Shown here in pieces: positions 10,529 to 22,138 of a DNA stretch of 64,000 nucleotides. The stretch is from Dipteris shenzhenensis (Eukaryota > Polypodiophyta > Polypodiopsida > Gleicheniales): the NCBI GenBank assembly GCA_047967505.1, contig CM106540.1. One strand, given 5' to 3'. The notes beneath the pieces were generated by a model, which was given only the letters and a program-made list of their open reading frames with translations, did not search any database and was not told where the DNA came from. How positions within the stretch are numbered: the stretch's first letter is position 1; each line of letters opens with the position of its first letter. Position numbers and translations under genes: made by a program.

Positions 10529-10803
10529 GATGCAGTGCCACACCCGCATATGTTGCCCTATGCTCATCTTGAGGAGGTGAAGCGTCGGTGATATGAGGTG
10601 GGATCTAATTCAGGAGGGACCATTATGGATGCATGGAGTGATGGTGAGAGTAGCCCTCCACCATTACCTCATGAGGCCGTGGAGGAGGAGGTGTTCGATG
10701 GTATGGTGCGGGATTTATTTGTCCACCATCAGTCCTCAAGTAGGGATGATAGCATGGAGCAGGACAATCTTTTTACTACAACATCGACACTACTATTTGA
10801 GGG
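10529..10803 (+). pseudogene. Putative CACTA (En/Spm-like) transposase exon
   Basis: An exon-like island lies between a good acceptor (TTTGATACAG, ending 10528) and a good donor (GTGAGT at 10804). Read in one frame it gives [20 protein letters not shown], a [18 protein letters not shown], then [13 protein letters not shown] and finally [14 protein letters not shown] before the donor. The pattern of a (F)xxMVxDxF segment followed by a short acidic stretch and LL/LYEG resembles the N-terminal part of plant En/Spm transposases, where MVxDAF and PLYPGC-type motifs occur. One in-frame TGA breaks it. A donor-like GGGTAAGTG at 10447 suggests a preceding exon swallowed by the microsatellite. No terminal repeats were located, so the element cannot be delimited. 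Family call is from motif resemblance only. Confidence 0.45.
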
Positions 10804-10805
10804 GT

Positions 10806-10855
10806 GAGTATACATATGTATATATGTATATATATGTATGTGTGTATGTGTACAT

Positions 10856-10926
<71 letters not shown>

Positions 10927-11060
10927 CATACATACATATATACATATATATGTATACATATATATATATACATACATACATATATACATATATATGTATA
11001 CATATATATATATACATACATACATATATACATATATATGTATACATATATATATATACA

Positions 11061-11116
<56 letters not shown>

Positions 11117-11134
11117 CATACATACATACATACA

Positions 11135-11169
<35 letters not shown>

Positions 11170-11220
11170 GTATACATATATATATATACATACATACATA
11201 TATACATATATATACATACA

Positions 11221-11269
<49 letters not shown>

Positions 11270-11303
11270 CTCCCCCCTCTCTCTCTCTCTCACACACACA
11301 CAC
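10806..11303. repeat. Second giant TA/CA/TACA microsatellite
   Basis: TATGTA and TGTG runs, then (CA)n of about 25 units, (TATACATA)n, (TACA)n and finally short CT and CA runs. It starts at the donor of the exon at 10529-10803. As with the tract at 9887 the long frames are artefacts. Confidence 0.97.
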
Positions 11304-11307
11304 AACT

Positions 11308-11432
11308 ATCACAACTATATAAATTCAAGAATAGAATCACAACCAAGGGGGGGCTTCCAATGTGAGAGAGAGAGAGAGAACAGGCAATCACAACTATATA
11401 AATTCAGGAATACAATCACAACCAAGGGGGGC
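11308..11432. repeat. 79-bp direct duplication
   Basis: ATCACAACTATATAAATTCA at 11308 recurs at 11387, followed in both by GGAATACAATCACAACCAAGG-like sequence. A GA microsatellite lies between. Confidence 0.8.
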
Positions 11433-11849
11433 TAGTGAGAAGAAATGTTCCAAGTGACCTCCAATGTGAGATGCATATGAGTGCGAAAGGGGCATATTTA
11501 TAGCCCCTGTCAGCAAGGGCTCGCGATGAACCTGAATACCCAGAGTATAGTGGAGTGGTCCGTCATGGAAAATTCATGCTTGATGTCCTACTTAAATAGC
11601 TCAAGACAATCAAGGTCATTACAAATTGGAATGAGATCATCAACATAAAGAGCTACGATGAGAAAAAATTAGTTGAAATGCAAACGTATAGACTCGAATT
11701 GATGTAGCAATGTTTGAATCCATGAATCAAGAAGTAATTGTCGATTTTGAGGTACCACAATGTCATTGAGCATATATTTTAATTTAAAAACCCACTTACT
11801 CCCAATGGCACAACCTTGAGGAGGTAAGGGGGGGGACGAGATCCCATGT
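11433..11849. other. No gene seen
   Basis: Bases around 11590-11780 look like decayed coding DNA of the copia relic that follows (minus strand), but no domain could be read with confidence. Confidence 0.35.
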
Positions 11850-12910
11850 GTTGTTATTTTGAATTAAGACAAGTTGTTTCCCATGGATTCCTCCCATAGT
11901 GACTAGTGTGGGGAAAATTGTGCTTTGTAGAGACTATGCAGTTATGTGGGCATGGGTTGGGGAACAAATATTTCATTATAGTTGGCATCATGTGCTTGTG
12001 TAGAACGGCATAGAGGTGGAGAAATTGCCATGGATAGAGGATAGTTGGAGGATGGTGGACGTGTGGCAAGTTGTAGAAGGCAACACATGGGATGTAGAAT
12101 GGTCAAGAACATCATGTTCAACGTGCATCCAAGTGAATGCAAAGGCGAATTCCACAGTTGGTGGTGAATATGCTTCCCCATGAAGCATAGCCTAAGAGCC
12201 TTTGATGAGTTGTTGTCAAAGTTTTGTACCAAAATCATCATGAATTTGCTCTTGTATAATAGGTCTTCAGCCCATTTGAAGCAATCCTTGGCATAATGAT
12301 CTTGGTTATTGCAGTTGTAGCAAGTGCATTTTGGCTTTTTGCCACAAAGCAAGTTCTTGGCATGCGGTTTCTCATTCGATCCCATTCCAGTTCTATTGGC
12401 CAGTGAATGCTCGAGTCTCCCATGTGGGGCTCCATTAGTTCACCTAGGTAGCCTCTCCTGTCCCCCTACCTTCCATCTCTCCCCCAATGGAGGGAGCAGT
12501 GCATTTCTTGGGAGGAGGAAGGGCCCCCCCAAGGAGTGCATAGTCCTCCTTGGGCATGAGTGCTTGTCGATGAGGTTCTTGTTGGAGTAGACATGCATAG
12601 ATGTTCGTGACATTAATGGCGTCGCTTTCACTCTCGATTGTCATGATGAGTGGGTCGAACGATGGCAACATGCTTTCTAGAATGGTGAATGCCAATTGGT
12701 TTCTTGGAACAGGCTTACCAGCTACTGTAAGTTGTTGTGCCACATATATATTTTTCTAAATGGAGAGAAATTCGTCCCCTTCCTTCAGACTGAGGTTACA
12801 TTGCTTCAAGGTAAGGATGCTACCAATGGTCTTGACCTCGTAGAGTGCTTTGAGAGTGTCTTAGACATCAGAAGCATTTGCAAACGCGTATGCCACATAG
12901 GAACTTAAGG
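11850..12910 (-). pseudogene. Ty1/copia gag relic
   Basis: Reading leftwards from about 12910, fragments match a copia capsid (UBN2-type): LKALYEVKTIGSILTLKQ near 12790-12850, then QLTVAGKPVPRNQLAFTILE and LPSFDPLIMTIES around 12640-12740. A zinc knuckle CYNCNNQDHYAKDC (CX2CX4HX4C) follows at about 12280-12325. Gag packages the element RNA into cytoplasmic particles. The reading is split by at least one stop (near 12755) and frame changes, and no protease, integrase or RT is visible downstream. No LTR was identified. It is a truncated non-functional relic. Confidence 0.75.
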
Positions 12911-13725
12911 ACTAAGGTCCAATATAATGCAAAGTTTTGATGTGGAGATTGAGTCATTGATTGTAATAGAATCCTAGATAAATAAAGTTTGGTCAAAGCC
13001 CCAGAGTTGGGGTGTGCTTGGGAGTCTCCATTTCTTTGTTCTTACTTTGTTTTTTGTGTGTTACGTTCCTTGGTGGAGATGCCGATAACACAGGAAGATG
13101 AGCATGATGGTAGTGTAGCTCAACCTGAGGCACGACCTAGTTTTCAAATCAATCCAAAGATTTTGGTGATTAGTACTTGGTTTCCTTACCATGCAGGCTC
13201 AAGACACTTAAGCCTCTTGTTTTTGGCTTTAGCAGTATTCTGCCTGGGTATATTTCCTCTGGTTGGACAATGTGTGAGCTTCAATAGTATTCATAGCATC
13301 AAGGTCCATAGCTTCTTTATTGAGTCTTTGTCTAGGTAATTTTCCCATTAGGGGAATTTTGGACTCAAAAAGGGCCTCTTGGATTAGTCCCTTAAGATTT
13401 GTGATTAGCAAACTAGCCAATGGGAAGGCTTGGGCATTAAAATAATGGAGGATTCCATATTGTTCTCTCATTGGTGGAGAGTCCTCCTTGGTCCCCACTA
13501 GGCTTCCACTTGCCTCTCTCTTGAGGCATTTACTCCCCCCTTTTACTTTTGGATGGTCCCCATACCCTCCTAGGCTCTGTTGGTTCCAAAAAATTGAAAA
13601 TTTCCAAAGGTGTCCCTAGCACCACAAACTCCTCAGGAGTCTCCCCAAACTATCCCCATTGACTCCCCACCTTATTGTCCTTACCTCCTAGATAGTTTGC
13701 TCTTGCCATCTTCCATAAACCTCCA
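12911..13725. other. Intergenic, possibly part of the unknown gene that follows
   Basis: A plus frame at 12989-13339 includes MPITQEDEHDGSVAQPEARP, followed by a hydrophobic stretch; no domain recognised. Nothing else is supported. Confidence 0.3.
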
Positions 13726-14307
13726 ATGGCCACACCCCGTGAGGCATACCATGACTTCGTCACTTCTACTCGTCATTCGAGTAAAGAGGTAGAGTTGTAT
13801 GTCATTTTTGATTGTCAGATAGATGTCATTGGCACAATCCACAAGCATCTAGATCTCTTTAGAGATGTGGTAGATTACGTGAGAGAGAAAATCAAGCCTT
13901 ACCTCATCCGACCAGACATAGATAGAGTACAGTGGGTTCCTGTGAATCTCCTCATTGACTGTCGTCGGGCTAATTATAGCACTTTCAAGCATAGGTTGCA
14001 GAGAATTTGCAAATCCCTTAGTCCAAAAAGTCTTAGAAGTATTTCCAAGGATGAAGAGTTGGATTTGCAAGTGGGTCCTATAGGAACTGGTTTTGTATCC
14101 TTGGAAATAGCCTATTGTGTAATTCTTTTGGAAATGGAGGACACAGACGCACCTCCATTCATCAATGTAGAGCCACCTCTTCTTCTAGTAGCAGGGCAAG
14201 ATGTTGAAGTTAAGGAGAATCCCAATGTGGTTGCAGAAGGTGCCGTTGCTCTAGATTGGTCTAGTGCAACTTTGGATAAGGGAAAGCACACAACTGAAAT
14301 AGAGTAG
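13726..14307 (+). CDS. Unrecognised 193-residue protein
   Basis: An ATG-started frame of 193 codons. The first half is balanced and globular-looking (Lys/Arg/Asp/Tyr/Val mix, VDYVREKIKPYLIRPDIDRV, CRRANYSTFKHRLQRICKSL), the second half is acidic and Pro/Val-rich with a disordered look (residues about 140-193). No transmembrane segment or catalytic motif is seen. It lies 5' of and in the same direction as the spliced-looking remnant at 14456-15409, so the two may be one gene; a stop at 14305 and several stops up to 14456 separate them. I do not recognise a family. It may be a decayed host gene or a transposon-borne gene. Confidence 0.4.
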   Translation: MATPREAYHDFVTSTRHSSKEVELYVIFDCQIDVIGTIHKHLDLFRDVVDYVREKIKPYLIRPDIDRVQWVPVNLLIDCRRANYSTFKHRLQRICKSLSPKSLRSISKDEELDLQVGPIGTGFVSLEIAYCVILLEMEDTDAPPFINVEPPLLLVAGQDVEVKENPNVVAEGAVALDWSSATLDKGKHTTEIE

Positions 14308-14455
14308 ATGATAGAGTTGGTTGTGGTTCCCGAAGTAGGCGGGGCATCATCCCCCACAGGATAGCCAAAAGAGGAAGAGGAGGAAGGAGAGAAAAAAGAG
14401 TAGGAAGAAGGTATGACAGATGAGGTTATGATGCAAATCCTTTTGTATATATTGA

Positions 14456-15409
14456 TTGAAAATAGATAATATTTATTTTTTTATTGACATTCAATACATT
14501 AAGAAATTGAGAAAAGATGAAGTACTGGGGGCACTCTCCGCTTGGGAGAGTAGTAGTAACTTAGGTTACCCAGAAGAGGGGTTGGATAGGTGCACAGATT
14601 TGGCACCTGCAAACACTTTGGAGCATTCGATCTTAACTGTATGGGAGGAAATGCATGACTCTACTAATGCAGTAGTTACAGAGACGGAGTTCCGTGAGGT
14701 CCAAGAAAGATTGGAGGTAGAGAGGGTGCATAAACACTAGAGAGTTGAGAATACTGCAGAGACCTCATCATCGGCACGACCTCGAGCAATTGATGAGAGT
14801 AAAAGCTCCATCCATATAACTCGGCCAGGAATGGACAAACAAGATGCTGCCCACATTGTAAGTTCATGACATTTTGTCAATATTAATGAATTTATGTTCT
14901 TAGTTTGGCATTGAGAAGATTACTAATGTTATCTCAATTTTCAGGATGTCATCGAACTTGATCAGTTTGCGACACATAAAGGGGGTCGAGGTGACAGCAT
15001 TGGTGTGGATTCAGCACTAGGACACTACATGGGAATGTTCGAGTGCCACAACCTAGTGTGATTCCATACTTTGTTCTCCCCTTATGGGAAGAAGGAGATG
15101 ATAAAGTGCAGGGCACTTTCAAAGCTAGTCTCCCTTGTGCATTTACCCCCTTTGGCACGCATGTGTATTTTGGTGAGGCGGGATTTAGCACTATCTACTT
15201 TTGGAGAGAAACTAGCAAGAAGAATCATGTCAGTTGTTGCTAAGGGTGCTTCAGCAGGTGTTTATGATGCTAGACAGCTTGTAGAATCTTTCAGTGAACC
15301 CACTGTTTTGGCAACTCAGAGGAGAGAAGCAATAGTAGCTAAGCTAAGCAAGCAAATATTTTGTAAAAAGTGCATCTATCGGATGCAATATACAAGAAAT
15401 ATTGGATAG
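14456..15409 (+). pseudogene. Unrecognised spliced-looking coding remnant
   Basis: An upstream frame contains LRKDEVLGALSAWESSSNLG and EFREVQERLEVERV, a TAG at 14738, then in the same frame SSARPRAIDESKSSIHIT up to AAHI. A canonical intron follows: GTAAGT at 14858, TTTTCAG ending 14944. The next exon reads DVIELDQFATHKGGRGDSIG and GHYMGMFECHNLV. Beyond a TGA, two other frames carry what looks like the rest, VPQPSVIPYFVLPLW.., FTPFGTHVYFGEAGFSTIYF and then KGASAGVYDARQLVESFSEP. At least one stop and two frame changes are needed, so it is broken. The protein is not recognised. The intron and the phase agreement across it argue that this was a real gene. Confidence 0.45.
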
Positions 15410-16679
15410 ACATCAAAATTTAATATATATTTCTCTTGTTTTCCAGATGGGTGTTGTTTTGCATTATAATTGAGTTTTATTTCTTGGATTTTAGTGTATT
15501 CTTGTATTCTCCAAAATTTGCATCAAGTAGGGCTTGTTTTTTAATTAAAAGAGTCAAGTAGGACGTGAGGCTAGAGCAAGAGGGAGAGTACTATACATGA
15601 ACTTGATGAACTGCAAAAGTGGATAATTATGAATGATCCTATGAAATTTCTTAATGGCAATGATACTATGAAATTCCTTAATTTAAATATACGGTTGATT
15701 TTGAAGAAAAGTGCATTCCCTTATCAAAGGTTTCAAGAATTCTTCAAGTTACTAGGTGTATGAATAGACAAGATCAAGACTGCCGATGAACTCTAATCAA
15801 GATAGCAACAAAAGGTTAAATTGGATGTACAAATTTGGATGGGAGGGGAGTGGCATTTCAAAGAGAGTGACATGGTCTTGTGTATTGATAGGCACCTAGA
15901 CCATCAATTAGAGGTGGTGGAGGAATGAAGCAATAGATGTGTTATGGTCCAAAAGCTTAAAGAGCCACATGGAAGGAAGAAATTCTACATGTAAAATCTC
16001 AAAACCGTCCATATTTAGATTCATCTTGGGACTAGGAATGTTTTGCATCCCAAAATCCCAAACCTAGGAGGAAAATAGAACAACAATAATATGGTGGCTA
16101 ATTTAGTTATGCGCATGGTCAGTTGGAAGGAATAACGTAAAATAAGAGGATATATGCTCCATGATTGAGATGGCAAGTTCTCACTTATGCCAATGGTTCC
16201 ACATGGAGATGGCAATAATCCACATGTGTACTTGGTTGGTGTTTGTGTATTATCAAATTTGGATAGGGAACAAGCATATGACTGACTCAATCCTAGCATA
16301 GGAGATTGGGTTTTTACTTTTATGAAAACTGAGGCTAAGGGGTGCTACACAATTGAAGATGTAGGCCCTTATGGTGTAAAATGTTGTGCCTTCATGTTGT
16401 TTCAATATTACAAAAATAAGCACTATAACACTTACCAAATCTCACTATAATTCATTTGTATAATGTCGAAGCTTGTATCATACTTATTCATTATTAGAGC
16501 TTATAGGATATTGTGAGCATGCCTAGTTGGGGTCACCTTATAAAGATGCAGCATAGCACCTTAGTTGATGGAAGAGGGTATTTTTAATAGGGGGCTTACC
16601 TCGGGCTTACATGTAGTTTACACACAAAAGAAATTTTAAAAACACCAATTCAATACTTGGGTGTGTGCACGTATGATAG
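15410..16679. other. No gene seen
   Basis: AT-rich intergenic DNA. Minus frames at 16021-16299 and 16253-16438 have no motif. Confidence 0.5.
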
Positions 16680-16689
16680 GTGTGATGGG

Positions 16690-16745
16690 GGATGCATCCC
16701 CCCCAAAAAAAACAAAAAAAAGCCCCAAAGGGGCCTTGGTGCACA
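16690..16745. repeat. C-run/A-run and GGGG/CCCC low-complexity tract
   Basis: A run of about eight C followed by A-rich sequence and CCCCAAAGGGG. It immediately precedes the TIR-element copy below. Confidence 0.7.
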
Positions 16746-16755
16746 CAGGCACGAC

Positions 16756-16960
16756 TTCTCAGGGGATTCACAAGGGGAACCTTACGATATCACGTGAGTG
16801 TACACTAGGGTTTTATTTTGAAGATGACGCATAAGCTTATACATTAGGGGTGGGGGCCCTTTTATTTTTTTGCTAATCTTGAATTTAAGTTAGGGGGGGG
16901 GTAGGCAAGGGAAGAGGGGTAGATGTAGGGGACTACTAATTTTTACTTTAGATGTAGAAA
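16756..16960 (+). mobile_element. Truncated copy of the hAT-like TIR element
   Basis: Starting CAGGGGATTCACAAGGGGAA, this region matches the complete element at 41438-41883: both share GATATCACGTGAGTGTACA, CATAAGCTTATACATTAGG, GGTGGGGG, CCTTTTATTTTTT and GAATTTAAGTTAGGGG. Similarity fades after about 16900 and no right terminal repeat was found, so this copy is truncated or diverged. No coding capacity. Confidence 0.7.
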
Positions 16961-19900
16961 TGACACACAAATACTCATTTGATAAGTCAGTCTCACTGGG
17001 TGTTCATGCACTAAGCCTAAAACTAACACTAGGTCTCCTTCATTGATGGTGATTCTTATTGTTAATTATGGTAATCAAAGAACTAATCATGGCTAATTAA
17101 AGGGGCTAATGTTTAGAGAAAATAAGAAAAAAAGGCTATGGAAAAAGGTGTAAGAAATGTTCCATAGAAATGCCTTCCTACAAGCAAATTAAGCATAACA
17201 TGGCCACACTCACACCACCACACTCACACCTATACCCTCTCACTCTTTCACTCTTTGATTTTGACCACAAGCTGGTTCTCCTAAGTTGTCCTTATTCTCT
17301 TACTGTATTGATATCAAGGAATTTTGGAGATGTAGTGTAGAAGGGTTGTGTTTCATTTGCTAGCAAATGATTTTGAAGGAGCAAGGTTGTGTTGTACTAC
17401 AAGAAAATGTATTATTTTTTCTATTTCCACCTAGTTGAGCACCCCATTATTGTGCATTGTCATGGGATTGCCATCTTCTACTTTTGGTATGAATTATTTG
17501 ATTCAAATAAGGGGTGAGGTAATGGATGAATCAATAAATTTGTAAAGAATTCAACTTCATGAAGGTTTACAAATCACAATACAATGCTTTCTTTGAAGTG
17601 AAAACTTTTCCCTTGAATTTGGAAACATGTAAAATATTTCAAGCCTATTCTAAGACTTTACTATATTGTGTGTGCTTTTCAAATTAGCAGTTATGGTTAT
17701 AAGAGTGTTTGTAAAAAATGGCCTTGCAAGTTTCCCACTTTAAATAAAATGGTTTAATATATTGTAGTTACATTAATTCAAGCTTGTGTATGGGAGGTCT
17801 AACACATGGAAGACACATGCTGAAAATTTGGGTTCATTCTTGGGCATGTAATAATTTGGACATACTTTTGACTAATCAATATGCATGAGGGGAAATTTTG
17901 GAGGTCGACCAATGGGAGATTGCCAACTTTGAGGGTAATGCTCCATTGTCCATGTAGCCATTTAGTAATGGAGGGGACTATTCTCAAATTAAATTGTCAT
18001 GGACCAATAGGAGATTTCAAATGATTTAAAGTGCACTTCGTATGTGTGTACTGTGCACCTCCTCATCTCAAATGATCCACTCTCATGTTAAAGTACACTT
18101 CATATGTGTGTACTTTGCCCCTTCTCATCACTCCCCAATATTTCATTTTGGTCCGCAAAGTATGTCCCCCCTCATGGTGAAATAAGAAATTGAAGAATTT
18201 CTTTCCTATTTTTCAACATGATTAGTTAAGGGTACAATTCCCCAAGGTTAACAGTACCAACCTAGGGTATGGTTAGCAAACCTATCTCAACCCTCCCCAC
18301 AACCCTTGCTATCTTTTTGCGCCCCCTTTACCTTTGTTCTGCTTGCCGACCTAGCCGCCCTCTTCTTCTCTTTCGAGTTGCTACAACTCGTTTTGTTGCC
18401 CACTTGAGCAGCCCAAGCTGTTCACATACACAACTCTACTAGATATTGGTCTTCTTGCTCCTCCTAACGGTTTACATATGTTCTCCTTGGCTGTACACCT
18501 AGAGGCAAGGAGAAGCAAGCTAGAAGTGAGGGGTCGCACAAGGGTACCTCATTTTTCAAGCTGACGGTGGCTGTGAGAGGAAGCTACGGGGGTCAGGGAA
18601 GGGTGAGTTCTGAAGGGGTGATCTCTCTAGATATATGCCTTGGAGGTGGAATAGGTATGGAGGCATTGAAGCGACATCAACATTTCTCTGATGCATTGGA
18701 GCAATGTTAAGGAATCGAACAAAAAGGTTGAGGAATCATTCGGTAAAAGCAAGCAAGAATTGTGAGCTGATTGATACACACATCATTCAATAAGCAGGAA
18801 TTGCATGGTCGGGTGAGGGAGTGAATTTGATAGAGAGTTTTGCAGGCAATTTCCAATTCTGTCGCTTTATTCCCTTATCTTGCATCCATCATGTTTGCCT
18901 CATCTATTTGGGTCATTAATGAAACCATCACTTTCGATAGCTAATCTGTGTCTTCTCACCCACATCTATGATAATCTGGAAAGGACGTCAATTCCACTTG
19001 TGTCTCTGCTAGTACAACGATGGCTACAAATAATGATGTGAATCCCTTATGGCTTGGAAGTTTCCATTGTTGATTCCATCACTCTTTTTGCACCGTGGAA
19101 GGCTAGGTTGTTGATTCATTGGTACTCATGTTCTTGGTGTGTTCTTGATGCAACGATCTATTACTGCTGCCAAGCTAAGATGTGCTGATCATGCTTGATC
19201 TCTTCGATCTCCTCTCAGGAATTGCACATGCAAGGCAAGAAAGAAAGCTACCGTTAGAGGTAACACATTTGCATGGGCACCTCGGCCCTTCTTCCATCTT
19301 CGAGGGATGCCTTTGGCAGGATGGTATTTTGTGCAATCAAATTTCCTTTTCAACCTATGCAATGTAGACTCCCACCTAGCAATGGGCGTCTTTATAGATA
19401 TGGCCATGCTCAATGAGCACATCCCAGTATCGTAATATCTCGCCAGAAGAGGATAGTCCAACCCTGCTTCTTTTTTGTTTCTGCTTGCTAGTGGTGAATT
19501 CTCATAACAACTAATGGACGCCTCTTGGAATCTTGGGAGCAGCAGCAAGCCTTTTTATTGGTGGGGAGTGATTCATGTAGCTTCGTTATTATGAGAATTC
19601 AATTCTTACAAATTCAGTTGGAAAAGAGGGAGGCAGACATTCCCTTTGGTTTATGTCTGGTCAAAAATCTTTGATTTTGTATTGTGTGTGTGTGTGTGTC
19701 TCTCTCTTGCCCTTTAGTGTGGGTGCCATCATGGTCTTCATCCAGATTTGTGAGTTTGTTGATTTTAGCTACTGCAACAAATAATGCATTGAGAAGGCTT
19801 ATGTTTGTACTTCAACTCACATGCTTTTAGTTGGAATTTGTTCACAGGTGTTGTATTTTGTTACTAGTTGCTAGAGTAGCTGTAAGCTTCAAAAGGAGAT

Positions 19901-20050
19901 TGTTGGCTTGAAGCAGCTTTGATTCTTCCATACTTTGCACTAGGTTTTATGTCCATTTCATCCTTCATTTTGAACATGTTAATGATGATTTTGCTATAAT
20001 TTTTTCCTCATTTCCTTTACATTAGGTTTTGCTGTCCATTTGAGATTATC
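16961..20050. other. Three kilobases without a recognisable gene
   Basis: Mostly AT-rich. A 62-bp tandem duplication (AAAGTGCACTTC at 18028, AAAGTACACTTC at 18090) and a short GT microsatellite near 19682-19700 are present. A more C-rich stretch at about 18290-18560 has no open frame of note. The minus frame at 19189-19548 (119 codons) has no motif and is taken as chance. Confidence 0.5.
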
Positions 20051-20940
20051 TTGTTGGGCACCTTTTTTGTTATCCAACCCTTTTATAGGAGCATGGAGAG
20101 GCATGATATCGTGATTGTGTTAGATGAGGGTGTGGCTGAAAATCATGTGTTGGGATATGTACATCTTAAAACCAGTGGTACCTACAAGGATTTGAGAGAA
20201 GAGATCATCCTTGATAATCTCATCATAGATGAGTTTATATTTTTGGGAGGATCTAGGAAAATTCCAGTAGGGCCAAGCAAGAGGAGAGATGGATAGTTGA
20301 TGTTGCAGAAGTAACCATCCAATTGAAAATGGAATATAATACACAAGGCAAACGCCAAAAAGTGGACTCAGTTGGAGATAGCAATAAAATGCAACCAAAG
20401 TGTACAGTGTCTCCAGATTTATGTATGCATGATCTTGCTCAAGGGTGTGAAAGCTACAATATGGTGGATGATTTGACTGTGTGTGGTAGTGTTTCTAAGA
20501 ATCGATTGAAGAGTCACCTTGCAACACCATTTGAGGTCATAAAATGGCAGAGGGAGATTAAGATAGCAAAAGAAAAGTTAAGAGCAAAAGGTCGACATGA
20601 TAGATTTGAGCTCATGTCAAAGGACATGGATAGTAAACCATTGTTTCAGATTTGGTGTGAGGAGTGTGATTGCTCTTCTGGTCAAGGGGGTCCTGACACT
20701 TTGTATAATTACACACACTCACATATCAACTCACCGTCCCATATGAGGATTATTGGGTTATGTGAGCAAGAGAGCCATATAAAAGAGAGCCTTGGTTCAT
20801 TGGATGACATTATGGAATTAGGAAAAAAGAGAGTAAATGAAGTAATGCTGGAGGTTTCAACCTTTGCAAGTGAGAATAATGTGGTGTTTAACACTGTGTT
20901 GGTGGAACTTCTCTTCTTCCCCCCCAAGAGAGGCTATTAA
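20051..20940 (+). pseudogene. Unrecognised gene broken by one frameshift (ubiquitin-like N-terminus, Cys/His segment)
   Basis: The first frame (20051-20296) holds MERHDIVIVLDEG.., then HLKTSGTYKDLREEIILDNL and DEFIFLGGSRKIPVGPSK. The second (20323-20940) is open upstream of its ATG from 20272, reading EERWIVDVAEVTIQLKMEYN, so the two join through a single +1/-1 shift near 20275-20280. The N-terminal part (short strands, YKDLREEI helix, DEFIFL) recalls a ubiquitin-like fold. Later there is WCEECDCSSGQGG..YNYTHSHINSPSH, a CX2C..H..H arrangement that could bind zinc. The C-terminal part is Lys/Glu-rich helix (KKRVNEVMLEVSTFASEN). I cannot name a family. The surrounding frame 21167-21484 may belong to it. 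Confidence 0.45.
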
Positions 20941-21166
20941 CGGTATATTGACAGTGGTAAAAGTTATGGTCAAATACAATTAACATGAGTTCATTGTGTG
21001 TTTAGAGTAGTGGCATAACTTTGCTTTAAATTTTGGTCAAAAAGATGCTTAAAAGAAGAGAAAATCCTTGCTAGATCTAGGGGAGAGGAAATCCTTTCTA
21101 GAGCCAAGAGAGAGAAAGTCAAAGCTCAACACTTCATAATGCAAAGATATCCACATGCTTTAGGTA

Positions 21167-21484
21167 GTGTGTTCACCTCACTCAACCCTTGCAAATTCCC
21201 CTCCTATTGAAGATTATAGCACTCTATCAAAAGTCTATATAAGCTGCATGCTAGATAACAAGTGGATACCACTATTTCCAAAGATAGGATCTCTACGACA
21301 ATGCATGATTGAGCATATGAAATCCAAGCTACATATCACAAAGGCTAGTAGCATTGAATCTAGTAATCAAGTGAAGAGGGCTGATGGTTGCCCATCCAAG
21401 GTGACAATTATAGATAAGAAGAAAAGAGATCTAAGTGGTTTTTTCAAGAAATGTTTTGCTAAAGGTAAAACCCACATGTTCTAG
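21167..21484 (+). CDS. Unrecognised 105-residue frame
   Basis: Reads with IEDYSTLSKVYISCMLDNKW, LRQCMIEHMKSKLHI and a basic C-terminus KKKRDLSGFFKKCFAKGK. No known motif. It follows the broken gene at 20051-20940 on the same strand by 226 bp with stops between, so it may be a further exon of that gene. Short and uncertain. Confidence 0.3.
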   Translation: MCSPHSTLANSPPIEDYSTLSKVYISCMLDNKWIPLFPKIGSLRQCMIEHMKSKLHITKASSIESSNQVKRADGCPSKVTIIDKKKRDLSGFFKKCFAKGKTHMF

Positions 21485-21616
21485 TTGTGTCTTCCATCAG
21501 CTTTGTATTTTCGAAGTGAACATTTTTTCTTATGCTCTATTGTAATGTTTTCTTATAGATAATGACACCTTGCAAATTGCCAATGCATCATGAAAGCCAT
21601 CAGGTATTTCTCATAT

Positions 21617-21811
21617 GCTTCTATTTTCAATCATTATTTTTGATTTTTTATAGAGATGTTAGGTGTAGCTAGTCACATGGCTTTTGGCTCTCTCTCCATT
21701 AGGCAAATTTTCAAGCTTCTATTTTCAATTACAATTTTTGATTTTTATAGAGATGTTAGGTGTAGCTAGTCATATGGCTTTTGGCTCTCTCCATTAGGCA
21801 AATTTTCAAGT
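21617..21811. repeat. 98-bp tandem duplication
   Basis: GCTTCTATTTTCAAT starts at 21617 and 21715; both copies continue with GAGATGTTAGGTGTAGCTAG and CCATTAGGCAAATTTTCAAG. A few indels (CTCTCTCTCC/CTCTCTCC) separate them. Confidence 0.85.
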
Positions 21812-22138
21812 CTACTGGGAACTTAACAGATTCCTCCTTTGCTCACAGAGAGTAGCTTGCTTGCGACCTTGTGTTGGGGTTTTTGGCAAGGGTCATATAA
21901 CTATGATAGGAATGTGGTTGACTTGAAGCCCTTTTTGGATGATAGTAAGCGAGGTGGAAAATGGCACAATGAGCTAGCACAACAACTAAGGCAACAATTA
22001 TGATGGGGACAACAGAGTTCATTGAAATTAATGGCACTTTCCGTCGTAAGGATTACAAGTGGATATGTTTGAAGGGAACATGCTTTTATAATTTGCAATG
22101 TTGTGCATGTGCTACTATTCCTAAAGAACGAGACTCAA

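Noticed and set aside
10729-11435. Frames of 170-280 codons in the second microsatellite
   Set aside because: Same cause; only the exon-like 10529-10803 part has non-repeat content.
19189-19548. 119-codon minus-strand frame
   Set aside because: No motif, no splice context, normal chance length for this base composition.
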